Shown one piece after another: positions 7,726-15,653 of a stretch of DNA of 33,015 bases (the stretch's first letter is position 1; each line of letters starts with the position of its first letter). The notes below the pieces were generated by a model. The model had not been told where the DNA came from and did no database searches. It worked only from the letters and a program-made list of their open reading frames with translations. Origin of the DNA: Acidobacteriota bacterium (GTDB lineage Bacteria > Acidobacteriota > Blastocatellia > RBC074); contig JAJVID010000200.1 in NCBI GenBank assembly GCA_022072205.1, positions 1 through 33,015 of the forward strand, in the 5' to 3' direction. Both the position numbers and the translations under genes were made by a program.

Positions 7726-8652
7726 TCAGGCCTTGACGCCAGCTTCGGTCAGATACTCCCGCATCACTTTCGCGTAATGCGGGAATGCGATTTCAGGCTC
7801 TTCGATCTCCGGATGCCAGCGCTTCTCCCACTCGAAGCAGTAAAAACCTTTGTAACCACCAGCGGCCAGCGCCTTCACGGTTTCTTTGACGGGGACTTCG
7901 CCGGTTCCCGTCAGCACGTAGCGGCGATCTTTCTCTCCCGGTTTCAGCGCGCGCGAATCTTTCAAATGCGTGTGGCGGACGTAGCGTCCAAGCTGCTTGA
8001 AAGTATCGGCGGGTTTTTCTCCCGCGACGCAGGTGTGATGCGCGTCCCAGAGGAAAGCCACGTTCGGATGGTTTGCGCCCTTGATGATTTCCAGCAGCAT
8101 CGGCGAGGTTGCGAATTCGCCGTGCGATTCGACGATGACCGTCACCGCGGCCCCTTTCGCGTGATCGCCGAGTTCGCGCAGGCCCGCGATGATCCGGTCA
8201 ATGGTCACCTTGCGCTCTTCGCCCTTGACCAGTTGATTCGGGAAGACGCGGACGTAAGGCGCGCGGAGTTGATGCGCCAATTCGATGAAGCGTTTGGCCT
8301 CGTCCATCTGCTTCGCCCGTTTCGCGGCGTCAGGTTCGTGCATGTTCGCCGAAGCGCCGAGGTCGGAAATTTTCAGCCCCAGCGCGTCCAGATCTTTCAA
8401 GCTCTCTTTCAGCTTCGCGCCGGTGAATTGCGGCGATTTGGCCAAATCCATCTCGGCCATCAAACCGCGCAGTTCAATCGCGGCGAACCCGTGCTGCGCC
8501 GCGTGATCGAGAATCGTCTTCCATTCCCACTTCGGACAACCGAGCGTGGAGAAGGCGATGGGCAACCGTTTCACTTTGCCGGTTGCCCGGATAATGGCGG
8601 GCGCGGCGATTGAAGCGGTGAGTGAGTGAATGAATGTTCGGCGTGTGATCAT
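7726..8652 (-). CDS. Sugar phosphate isomerase/epimerase-like TIM-barrel protein
   Basis: The product is 308 residues with AGGAG about 9-10 nt upstream of the ATG. It starts MITRRTFIHSLTASIAAPAI, a short twin-arginine-type leader. The xylose-isomerase-like barrel follows, and the likely metal site is visible: E175 (VIVESHG), D203 (LWDAHHT), H229 (RHTHLKD) and E274 (CFEWEKRW). The family includes epimerases, isomerases, dehydratases and endonuclease IV; the sugar-type members are usual beside Gfo/Idh/MocA enzymes. Here it sits between such an enzyme (58 nt upstream) and an aldo/keto reductase (28 nt downstream). The substrate is unknown. Confidence 0.88.
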   Translation of the reverse strand: MITRRTFIHSLTASIAAPAIIRATGKVKRLPIAFSTLGCPKWEWKTILDHAAQHGFAAIELRGLMAEMDLAKSPQFTGAKLKESLKDLDALGLKISDLGASANMHEPDAAKRAKQMDEAKRFIELAHQLRAPYVRVFPNQLVKGEERKVTIDRIIAGLRELGDHAKGAAVTVIVESHGEFATSPMLLEIIKGANHPNVAFLWDAHHTCVAGEKPADTFKQLGRYVRHTHLKDSRALKPGEKDRRYVLTGTGEVPVKETVKALAAGGYKGFYCFEWEKRWHPEIEEPEIAFPHYAKVMREYLTEAGVKA

Positions 8653-8710
8653 TGGTCAGTTGCTCCTTCAGAAGATTCCCGGGAGCGCGCCGCTTCCAGG
8701 AGTGTTTGCA

Positions 8711-9739
8711 TTATTTCAGGGGAAGGGAAACGGCTTGCCCCGTTTCCGCCGACTCGTAGCACGCGAACACGGCGGCGGCGGTCTTCAAATAATCCTCGCC
8801 ATCGCTCTCGCAACGCTCGCCGGTTTGCAAACATGAAATGAAATGCTGTTGCGTCGCGTGGACGCTGTCGCCGCGATAGCCTTCAACCGGAAAATCATAA
8901 TCGCGCAATCTCTCCCCATTGCCGTATTCGTCAATCCAGATGCGGCAATCGCGCGCCAGCCGGATTTTGCCTCGGTCGCCTTCGACGATCAGTTCTTCCG
9001 AAATCGGTTCACGCCGCGCCGGGCCGCTGATGCGGTTGGCGTCAATCAACCCGCACGCGCCGTTTTCAAAAGCGAGCTGGATGAGCGTGTGGTCTTCGGC
9101 TTTGATCACCGGGTTGACGCGCCGCGTCTGGCAAAAGACGCTCTTGATCTCGCCCATCAGGAAACGAAATGTGTCGAGGAAGTGCACGATCATTTCGTAA
9201 ACCAGCATCCGCTCCATCTCGCGCAGGTACGGTTGAAGCTGGTAAGGCTCCGCGCCGCGCCCGTCGGAGTTGCGCATCACGAAGCTGGCGTAAAAAGGCT
9301 TGCCCGCTGCGCCCTGATCGAGCAGGCGTTTGATTTCGCGGAACCAGGGTTGCCAGCGCCAGTTTTCGTGAATGAACAATCGGACGTTCGCTTCGGCGCA
9401 GGCGTTGACCATCGCCAGACATTCTTCCCAACTCGGCGCCATCGGCTTTTGGCAGATGACGTGAGCGCCGTGTCGAGCCGCGAGCCGGACAAGCTCCAGG
9501 TGCGACTCGGGGCGCGTGGCGATGTCAACGAAATCGGGCCGCTCACGTTCGATCATCTTGGCGGCGTTTTGATAGACGCGCGAGATTTGCCAGCGCTCAG
9601 CGAATTCTTCAGCCCGGCCCGGCGCGGCGTCGGCCACTGCGACGATCCGCGCCCCCTCCGTTCGCAGCCATGCTTCGGCCTGATACTGCGCGAAGTAACC
9701 AGCGCCGATCATCACGCCTTTCAGCGCCTCGCCGCTCAC
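8711..9739 (-). CDS. Gfo/Idh/MocA family oxidoreductase, cytoplasmic
   Basis: The product is 342 residues. GTG at 9739 is chosen because GGAG lies 4 nt upstream and the nucleotide-binding glycine motif GVMIGAGYFAQ then falls at the N-terminus; an in-frame ATG farther upstream (9856) would add 39 unlikely residues. The Rossmann domain is about residues 5-125. The usual EKP motif appears as QKP in HVICQKPMAPSWEE, and a C-terminal alpha/beta domain includes ENWRWQPWFREIK. These enzymes use NAD(P) to oxidise or reduce sugars and inositols. It is the first gene of the operon with the TIM-barrel protein and the aldo/keto reductase, and the only one of the three without an export signal. Confidence 0.88.
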   Translation of the reverse strand: MSGEALKGVMIGAGYFAQYQAEAWLRTEGARIVAVADAAPGRAEEFAERWQISRVYQNAAKMIERERPDFVDIATRPESHLELVRLAARHGAHVICQKPMAPSWEECLAMVNACAEANVRLFIHENWRWQPWFREIKRLLDQGAAGKPFYASFVMRNSDGRGAEPYQLQPYLREMERMLVYEMIVHFLDTFRFLMGEIKSVFCQTRRVNPVIKAEDHTLIQLAFENGACGLIDANRISGPARREPISEELIVEGDRGKIRLARDCRIWIDEYGNGERLRDYDFPVEGYRGDSVHATQQHFISCLQTGERCESDGEDYLKTAAAVFACYESAETGQAVSLPLK

Positions 9740-9985
9740 GCGACTCCTTCTCTCTTCATTGCGAATGATTCTCCGATGAGTTGTGAAAAATTTGCGAAGT
9801 TGATTCGATTGTGATGTTGAATCGCCGCGCCTGACGCCGTTTTCAAACAAATTCACTGCAAAACTGCGCGCATACTAGCTTGACGCGCTGCGGCAGGGCA
9901 AGCTCCCGAATCGAGGCTTTGAAATCCGGAAATCACCGTGCTAGGATGCGCTCGCTTTCGATCATCCGCGCATTTCATCATCGTA

Positions 9986-10078
<93 letters not shown>

Positions 10079-10200
10079 ATCTCGTTTTCCTTTTCCATCG
10101 TAGCGCCGCATCTTCTATCTTTCTCCTGACGCCGGTAAGACCGCAAGACACGGACGCCGGGGGTATGCGTACATTTCTCAACCAAAGGAGACTCTGATCC

Positions 10201-10875
10201 ATGAACAACAATCTGTTTTGGACGCGACGACATTTTCTGAGCGGGGCCGCTGGCGCAATCGGAGCTATCGGAACCGGCGATCTGTTCACGCCCGGCGTTT
10301 TCGCCCAGAAGCTGATCCAGACGCCGCGTCAGACCGAAGGGCCATTCTACCCGAACAAGATGCCGCTCGACACCGACAACGATCTGCTGGTCATCAACGA
10401 CTCGATCACTCCCGCTGTGGGAGCAGTCACTTATTTGAGCGGACGCATCCTCGACATCAAAGGCCAGCCGGTGCGCAACGCTTTCGTCGAAATCTGGCAG
10501 TGCGACAATAACGGGGCTTATCTGCACACTGGGACCGTCAACGCTGACAAACGGGACGGGAACTTCCAGGGCTTCGGACGCTTCCTGACAGGTTCGACCG
10601 GCGAATATCTTTTCCGCACCATCAAACCCGTTCCGTACCCCGGACGCACGCCGCACATTCACTTCGCTGTGAAAATGAAGGGCCGCGAGAAGTTCACCAC
10701 CCAGTGCTACATCAAGGGCCATCCGGGCAATAAGAATGACGGCGTCTTGAAGGCGATTCGTGATCCAAAGGCTTACGAGGCTGTCATGGTTGATTTCATG
10801 CCGATCAAACAGTCGAGCATCGGCGAACTGACGGCCCGGTTCGACATCGTGCTCGGCTTCACGCCGGAAAGCTGA
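10201..10875 (+). CDS. Tat-exported intradiol ring-cleavage dioxygenase
   Basis: The product is 224 residues with AAGGAG upstream of the ATG. A twin-arginine leader TRRHFLSGAAGAIGAIG (8-24) predicts export. The catalytic domain has the family signature TEGPFYPN (45-52) and the ferric ligands of the protocatechuate 3,4-dioxygenase/catechol 1,2-dioxygenase family: Y107, Y146, H152 and H154, the last three in PVPYPGRTPHIHF. Such enzymes open catechol rings between the hydroxyls. No other beta-ketoadipate pathway gene is nearby, so a periplasmic role on plant phenolics or lignin fragments is inferred rather than shown. It is followed by a palindrome and a convergent Gfo/Idh/MocA gene. Confidence 0.92.
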   Translation: MNNNLFWTRRHFLSGAAGAIGAIGTGDLFTPGVFAQKLIQTPRQTEGPFYPNKMPLDTDNDLLVINDSITPAVGAVTYLSGRILDIKGQPVRNAFVEIWQCDNNGAYLHTGTVNADKRDGNFQGFGRFLTGSTGEYLFRTIKPVPYPGRTPHIHFAVKMKGREKFTTQCYIKGHPGNKNDGVLKAIRDPKAYEAVMVDFMPIKQSSIGELTARFDIVLGFTPES

Positions 10876-10894
10876 TAGCCGCGTAAAACAGATC

Positions 10895-10975
10895 AACCAC
10901 GGGGAAACGGGGATCACGGGGAAGGCGCAAGCTTTGCTGCTTTGTCTTTCCCGTGATCCCCATTTCCCCGTGGTT
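10895..10975. repeat. 26-bp palindromic repeat between convergent genes
   Basis: Left arm 10895-10920 (starting AACCACGGGGAAACGGGG) pairs with right arm 10950-10975 with a single C/T difference, around a 29-nt loop. It lies between the stop of the dioxygenase (10875) and the stop of the convergent oxidoreductase (10992). It could act as a bidirectional terminator or mRNA-stabilising hairpin, although there is no clean T-tract. Confidence 0.8.
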
Positions 10976-10991
10976 TGATAACTTTATCCAG

Positions 10992-12272
10992 CTACTCCAA
11001 TTTCCACGGCTTGCGGTAAGGCCGCGACAGCATCTGGGCCGCTTCCTTGTCGCCCGCGATCTCTTCCTTCTCGCCATTCCATTTCAACGAACGCTGAAGC
11101 CGCGTGGCGATATTGCCAAGGTGGCACATCACTGCCGTCAGATGGCCTTCTTCGACATCGGCGATGGGGCGCTGGCGGCTCTTCACGCAATCGAGGAAGT
11201 TGCGGATGTGCAGGACCTGCGACTCACCACCGTTGCCCTTCATCTGCATCGGCTCGATCTCGGGCTGCTCTTTCTTGCGCCAGATTTCGGGCGCAATGGT
11301 GAATCCGTTGCGCATAATGCTGAGCGTGCCTTTGGCGCCGTGGAAGACCAGGTATTCGTCGCGCGTACGGTTGACTTCGCGGCCCGACCACGAGACGACG
11401 CAGCCGTTAAAGTTGTAAAGCACCTCTTGAACGTCGGGAGTCTGGCCGCCGTCCTTGATTTCGTAACGTCCGCCGAAGCCTGAGACGGCTGTCGGGGATT
11501 TAGCGTTCAAAGCCCAGCGCGCGATGTCAAGGTTGTGCGCCCCCCAGTTGGTCATTTGCCCGCCGGAATAGTCCCAGAACCAGCGGAAGTGGTAAAGGCA
11601 GCGGAATGGGTCGTAGGGAACATAAGGCGCAGGCCCCAGCCACATATCCCAGTTGAGTTCCTTCGGCAGTTCCTTGCTCAGTATCTCTTCGTGCTTGAAG
11701 CCGGGCATTGCGTTTCGAGTGAAACCGGCGCTGATCTTGTGAACCGCGCCGATACCGCCTTCCTGAATCAGTTTGACGGCTTGCTGATAATGCGGGCCGG
11801 AGCGTTGCTGGCTGCCGGTTTGCACAACGCGGTTATGTTTGCGCGCGGCCTCGACCATCTTTCGGCCTTCGACGACCGTCAGCGAGAGCGGTTTTTCGCA
11901 ATAAACATCCTTGCCCGCCTGACAGGCCATGATCGTCGGCAGCGCGTGCCAATGATCAGGCGTGGCGACGACCACCGCGTCAATCTCCTTTATGTCCAGC
12001 AGGCGGCGGAAATCTTCGTGAGTCGCGACCTTGGTGTTGCAGGCGGCGGCGGCTCGGCTCAGATACGGCTGGTAAACGTCGCAGACCGCGACCGGCGCGA
12101 CATCCGGTTGTTTCAGGAAGATCGGCCATATCTGCATCCCACGGTCGCCGGGACCGATGATGCCGATGTTGATGCGGTCGTTCGCGCCGAGAATACGCAT
12201 CCTGCTCAAGGCCGCGCTGGCGCCCGCCGCGACGCTGGTTCTGGTGAAATCTCTTCTGCTGATCTGTTTCAT
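10992..12272 (-). CDS. Gfo/Idh/MocA family oxidoreductase with twin-arginine signal
   Basis: The product is 426 residues. The ATG at 12272 has AAGGAA upstream and is followed by a twin-arginine leader (ISRRDFTRTSVAAGASAAL, residues 4-22); an open frame farther upstream reads unlike protein. The Rossmann motif INIGIIGPGDRGMQ (34-47), ATPDHWHALPT (103-113) and EKP at 126-128 are typical. The later segment NWDMWLGPAP and the WFWDYSGGQMTNWGAHNLD region mark the long secreted subgroup common in acidobacteria and planctomycetes. It probably acts on a sugar in the periplasm with tightly bound NAD(P). It is divergent from the ROK regulator, with a candidate operator 87 nt upstream. Confidence 0.9.
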   Translation of the reverse strand: MKQISRRDFTRTSVAAGASAALSRMRILGANDRINIGIIGPGDRGMQIWPIFLKQPDVAPVAVCDVYQPYLSRAAAACNTKVATHEDFRRLLDIKEIDAVVVATPDHWHALPTIMACQAGKDVYCEKPLSLTVVEGRKMVEAARKHNRVVQTGSQQRSGPHYQQAVKLIQEGGIGAVHKISAGFTRNAMPGFKHEEILSKELPKELNWDMWLGPAPYVPYDPFRCLYHFRWFWDYSGGQMTNWGAHNLDIARWALNAKSPTAVSGFGGRYEIKDGGQTPDVQEVLYNFNGCVVSWSGREVNRTRDEYLVFHGAKGTLSIMRNGFTIAPEIWRKKEQPEIEPMQMKGNGGESQVLHIRNFLDCVKSRQRPIADVEEGHLTAVMCHLGNIATRLQRSLKWNGEKEEIAGDKEAAQMLSRPYRKPWKLE

Positions 12273-12357
12273 GTGTCTTTTCCTTATCGCTGAATCTTTT
12301 TCAGCCGGAGCCGGAAAATGCCGCAAAGTTATTGAAACATTGATCCGCCTTCGGCTA

Positions 12358-12380
12358 TATTGTCCCAAGTTTAGACAATA
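12358..12380. promoter_or_regulatory. Putative ROK operator, oxidoreductase side
   Basis: TATTGTC (12358-12364), 9 nt spacer, GACAATA (12374-12380): perfect 7-bp arms. The half-site TTGTC and 9-nt spacing are shared with the second site at 12614-12634. It lies about 86 nt upstream of the start of the minus-strand Gfo/Idh/MocA gene. Confidence 0.5.
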
Positions 12381-12613
12381 GCTTTTACTTTAACGGTTGA
12401 AGCTTACTGCTTGCGAGAGCCGCAAGCGAGAGTTTCTGACGTTTTAACTTCCTGGCGGTTTCAGTCCGCGTTGCGGTAGCCGAGATTTTACGAAATTTCA
12501 GGCCGAAAACAAGTGAAACGCCGCGCGAGATAGCCAGCGCTTTTTTTGCCTGTTTTTCGCTTATCGAGGCTGGCGCGCGCAATCGTTTCTCAAAACGGCA
12601 TTCAATCGCTTCA

Positions 12614-12634
12614 TTTGTCGTAATAAGAGACAAA
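12614..12634. promoter_or_regulatory. Putative ROK operator, autoregulatory side
   Basis: TTTGTC (12614-12619), 9 nt spacer, GACAAA (12629-12634): perfect 6-bp arms. It sits 9 nt before the ROK start codon, where bound repressor would block transcription or the early transcript. TTTGT half-sites also occur in operators of XylR, a ROK repressor. Confidence 0.5.
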
Positions 12635-12643
12635 GAACGGTTC

Positions 12644-13864
12644 ATGCGCAAAATAAATCCAAACAATTTTCATGTGGCCACGCGCGGCACCTCGCGCGAG
12701 ATCAACCGGCAGATCGCGCTGAATCTGGTGCGGACGCATCAGCCAATCTCGCGCGCCGATCTGGCGCGGATCATGGGCGTGCGCCGAGGAGCGGTCAGTC
12801 TGATCGTTAACGACCTGCTGGCCGAGGGGTTGATCTTCGAGGGGGCGACGGGAGAGAGCCATCGCGGACGCAAGCCGACGTTTCTTTACATTGATTCGCG
12901 GGAACGATGCGTGGTGGCGGTGGACATTCGCGTCACGCGCACGTCGCTGATGGTGACGGACCTGATCGGCAGGCAGTTGGTCGCCACGAGCGGTTTCCCG
13001 ACTGATCGGGACCCTAAACGGCTGGTGGCTGAATTGAGCAAGCGGATCAAAAAAGTTTTGTCCGAGCACAAAGAGGTCGGCGAGTGCAAGGGCGTCGGCG
13101 TGGTCGTGCCGGGAATGGTTGATCGCGCCACGAGCCGCGTCATTCACGCTCCGACGCTGGGCTGGCGCGATGTCGAGATTCGTGAATCGCTCGCCTCGGC
13201 GACAGGCTTGCCGGTTCATGTCGAAAACTCCGGCAAGGCGTGCGCGCTGGCGCAAATCTGGGCGGCGCGCGGCGACGCGGCTGCGACGGGCGATGTGGTC
13301 TTCGTCAGCGTCTCGGACGGCATCGGCGTTGGCATTGTCGTGAACGGCGAAATCCTGCGCGGGCGGCACAACATCGCCGGAGAGTTCGGTCACGTTCCCT
13401 TGAGCATTGACGGCCCGCGCTGCCCCTGTGGCGCGACCGGATGCTGGGAAGCTTACATTTCAAATCTGGCGACGCTGTCGCGGTATTTCGGCAGGAACCT
13501 GCGCGAGGCGAAGCCCGCCGCCGCCGAAGTCACCACATTCACCATCGAGGATTTGATCGTCAGAGCGCGGGCCGGTGACGCCAAAGCAGTCGCCGCAATC
13601 GAAGCGACGGCGCGCTATCTGGGACTCGGTCTGGCTTCAATCGTCAACGCCGTTGACCCTGCGCGAATTTACATCGGCGGCGAAATCATTGCGGCCTGGG
13701 ATTTGATCGAGCCGGATGTGCGCGCCGCGTTGGCCGAACGGGCGTTGTCGCCCGACGCGGCTAAAACAGAAATCCGAGTCGTCTCTCTGGAAGATCAACC
13801 GCGATTGCGCGGGGCGGCTGCGCTGGTGACGGCGCCGGCGTTCGCCGCGCCTCCAATCGCCTGA
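12644..13864 (+). CDS. ROK family transcriptional repressor
   Basis: The product is 406 residues. An N-terminal winged helix-turn-helix (about 20-70, with NRQIALNLVRTHQPISRADLA) binds DNA. The ROK sugar-binding domain follows, with GIGVGIVVNGEILRG, AGEFGH and the zinc cluster CPCGATGCWE near residues 230-270. The phosphate-loop segment is VAVDIRVTRTS rather than the DIGGTK of ROK kinases, which fits a regulator without kinase activity. By position it should control the kdgF-pelA genes just downstream, itself, and perhaps the divergent oxidoreductase. The inducer is probably a sugar or uronate from pectin. The ribosome-binding site is weak. Confidence 0.88.
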   Translation: MRKINPNNFHVATRGTSREINRQIALNLVRTHQPISRADLARIMGVRRGAVSLIVNDLLAEGLIFEGATGESHRGRKPTFLYIDSRERCVVAVDIRVTRTSLMVTDLIGRQLVATSGFPTDRDPKRLVAELSKRIKKVLSEHKEVGECKGVGVVVPGMVDRATSRVIHAPTLGWRDVEIRESLASATGLPVHVENSGKACALAQIWAARGDAAATGDVVFVSVSDGIGVGIVVNGEILRGRHNIAGEFGHVPLSIDGPRCPCGATGCWEAYISNLATLSRYFGRNLREAKPAAAEVTTFTIEDLIVRARAGDAKAVAAIEATARYLGLGLASIVNAVDPARIYIGGEIIAAWDLIEPDVRAALAERALSPDAAKTEIRVVSLEDQPRLRGAAALVTAPAFAAPPIA

Positions 13865-13876
13865 AGAAAGCTGGGC

Positions 13877-14281
13877 ATGAGATCAGACACGAATACGAAT
13901 CCAAAGACACCGGCGAAACATTGGGATTGGGAGAGCGTCCCGATCGAGGAACTCGACGAAGGAATAACTCGCCAGATGATCGTGGGCGAGCGATTGATGG
14001 TTTGCCGATTGCGATTCGCGCCGCACGTCGTCACCCCGGCTCACGATCATCCGCACGAACAGATCACGATGATCGAGCGTGGCCGCGTGCGTTTCGTCAT
14101 CGGGAGCGACGAGCGGATCGCGCAGGCGGGCGACGTGCTGCACTTTCCTTCCGGCTGCTGGCACGGCGCGACGATGCTCGATGAAGAAGTCGTGTTGATA
14201 GACATCTTCACGCCTTTGCGCGAAGACTTCCTGAAACAGGATGGCGGCGCGTCAACGAATCCGAACGGAGGAAGTTGGTGA
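13877..14281 (+). CDS. kdgF: KdgF-type cupin, unsaturated uronate linearisation
   Basis: The product is 134 residues, a single cupin. Metal-binding residues are visible in AHDHPHEQ (H56, H58 and Q62, with H60 also available) and H96 (CWHGA). The C-terminal IDIFTPLREDFL contains D109, F111 and R115, the Asp-x-Phe-x3-Arg arrangement described as essential in Yersinia KdgF, which converts 4,5-unsaturated galacturonate to the linear ketouronate. The assignment is strengthened by the pectate lyase next door: the stop TGA overlaps the GTG start of that gene (GTGA), so the two are translated together. The start has only a weak AGAAAG ribosome-binding site. A general cupin is the alternative. Confidence 0.78.
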   Translation: MRSDTNTNPKTPAKHWDWESVPIEELDEGITRQMIVGERLMVCRLRFAPHVVTPAHDHPHEQITMIERGRVRFVIGSDERIAQAGDVLHFPSGCWHGATMLDEEVVLIDIFTPLREDFLKQDGGASTNPNGGSW

Positions 14282-15435
14282 AGACGGGAAAGGACAAATT
14301 ATCGCGCGCGTTGGCGCTGGCCCTGGCGCTGTCGGCGCCGCTTTCTTTGTTCATCACGAACCTGATCGGGCCGGTTACGTTGACGCGCGCCGAGCGGGTT
14401 TCTCCCGGCTCCGACGCTCATCTCATCTCCTGGAAAGATTGCCTGAAACAGAAACCGGAATGGTACGCGGGCGACGAGGCCACGCGCATCGCCGACAACG
14501 TTCTGCTTTATCAGCGCGAGAGCGGCGGATGGCCGAAGAACATTGATATGGCCGTCGTTTTGAGCGAACAGGAAAAAGCTGAAATCGCCAGGCAGAAGAG
14601 CAAGGATGATTCGCTGATTGACAACGGCGCGACCTACACGCAGATGGCCTATCTGGCCAGAGTCTTCAACGCGACGAAACATCCGCGTTTCAAGGATAGC
14701 TTCATCCGAGGCCTCGATTACCTGCTCAAAGCGCAATACGAGAACGGCGGATGGCCGCAGTATTACCCGCGATTGACCGGCTATTACAAACGCATCACCT
14801 ACAACGACGACGCGATGATCGGCGTGATGGAGTTGCTGCGCGATGTCGCGCGGAAAGATCGAGCTTATCTGTTCGTGGATCAAACGCGTCGCGCAAAAGC
14901 CGGGCAAGCCGTGATCAAAGGGATCGAATGCGTTCTGAAGACGCAGATAGTCGTCAACGGCAAGCTGACGGTCTGGTGCGCTCAGCACGACGAAGTCACG
15001 TTTGCGCCCGCGCCCGCGCGCAGTTACGAACACGCCTCGCTCAGCGGCAGCGAAAGCGCTGGCGTAGCGCGCTTCCTGATGGGCGTTGAACATCCCGACG
15101 CGCAGATTGTCGAAGCGATTGAATCGGCCATCGCGTGGTTCAAGCGGTCGAAGCTCACCGGAATCAAATTGGTCGAGAAGCCTGACGCTTCGTTCCCGAA
15201 TGGTTTTGACCGAGTGGTGATCGAGGACGTCAAAGCCGGGCCGCTCTGGGCGCGGTTTTACCAGATCGGCTCGAATCGCCCGATCTTCAGCGGGCGTGAC
15301 GGCGTCATCAAATACAGCCTAGCTGAGATCGAGCACGAGCGGCGCACGGGCTACAACTGGTACACGAGCGAGCCTGCCGAGTTGCTGGAGAAAGACTATC
15401 CGGCCTGGCGGGCGAAGCGCAGCGCGCGGAAATAG
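14278..15435 (+). CDS. pelA: Secreted pectate lyase, polysaccharide lyase family 10
   Basis: The product is 385 residues, starting at GTG 14278 with GGAGG 6 nt upstream; TTG at 14275 is too close to that site. The leader (about 10-36) is hydrophobic and predicts export. The PL10 alpha-barrel motifs are all visible: SGGWPKNID (82-90), NGGWPQYYP (156-164), ITYNDDAM (173-180, with the Asp pair that binds Ca), WCAQHDE (233-239), and ARFYQI and GYNWYTSEP near the C-terminus. The enzyme cleaves polygalacturonate by beta-elimination, giving unsaturated oligogalacturonides whose final unsaturated monomer is the substrate of KdgF encoded just upstream. Confidence 0.92.
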   Translation: MKTGKDKLSRALALALALSAPLSLFITNLIGPVTLTRAERVSPGSDAHLISWKDCLKQKPEWYAGDEATRIADNVLLYQRESGGWPKNIDMAVVLSEQEKAEIARQKSKDDSLIDNGATYTQMAYLARVFNATKHPRFKDSFIRGLDYLLKAQYENGGWPQYYPRLTGYYKRITYNDDAMIGVMELLRDVARKDRAYLFVDQTRRAKAGQAVIKGIECVLKTQIVVNGKLTVWCAQHDEVTFAPAPARSYEHASLSGSESAGVARFLMGVEHPDAQIVEAIESAIAWFKRSKLTGIKLVEKPDASFPNGFDRVVIEDVKAGPLWARFYQIGSNRPIFSGRDGVIKYSLAEIEHERRTGYNWYTSEPAELLEKDYPAWRAKRSARK

Positions 15436-15653
15436 CCTGCCGCGACGCTTCTGACGAGACACAAACAAACGCTGGGAAGAACAGAAGAACAAAATACAAC
15501 CGATCAATTCAGGCTTTGCTGGGATGTTTGCAACGCGCCGTTGAGGAAGGCCGCATCAGCGGATGTTTCAACTCGGCGGTGAAACCCCTTCGTAAGCTGC
15601 GAAACTGCGACGTGTAAGCAGCCGTAGCTCTCCCATCCACATGGAGGAATGAA

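Larger units (their letters stand above)
12273..12643. promoter_or_regulatory. Divergent intergenic regulatory region
   Basis: These 371 nt separate the minus-strand oxidoreductase from the plus-strand ROK gene and contain no credible gene (a 93-codon minus-strand frame is Arg/Lys/Ala-rich and lacks family features). They hold two TTGTC-N9-GACAA inverted repeats, one near each end, and a 7-bp hairpin GCTTGCG-AGAGC-CGCAAGC at 12409-12427. A+T content is visibly higher than in the flanking genes, as expected of promoters. Confidence 0.6.

Noticed and set aside
8843-9814. 323-codon plus-strand open frame
   Set aside because: Antisense to the Gfo/Idh/MocA gene, whose Rossmann motif and conserved segments are clear.
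12385-12666. 93-codon minus-strand open frame in the ROK upstream region
   Set aside because: Overlaps putative operators and the ROK start, and is basic and low in conserved features; more likely regulatory DNA.
15436-15653. Possible riboswitch in the leader of the TonB transporter gene
   Set aside because: Looked for cobalamin, c-di-GMP and other known cores because such genes are often controlled this way; only weak, bulged pairings were found and no conserved core.
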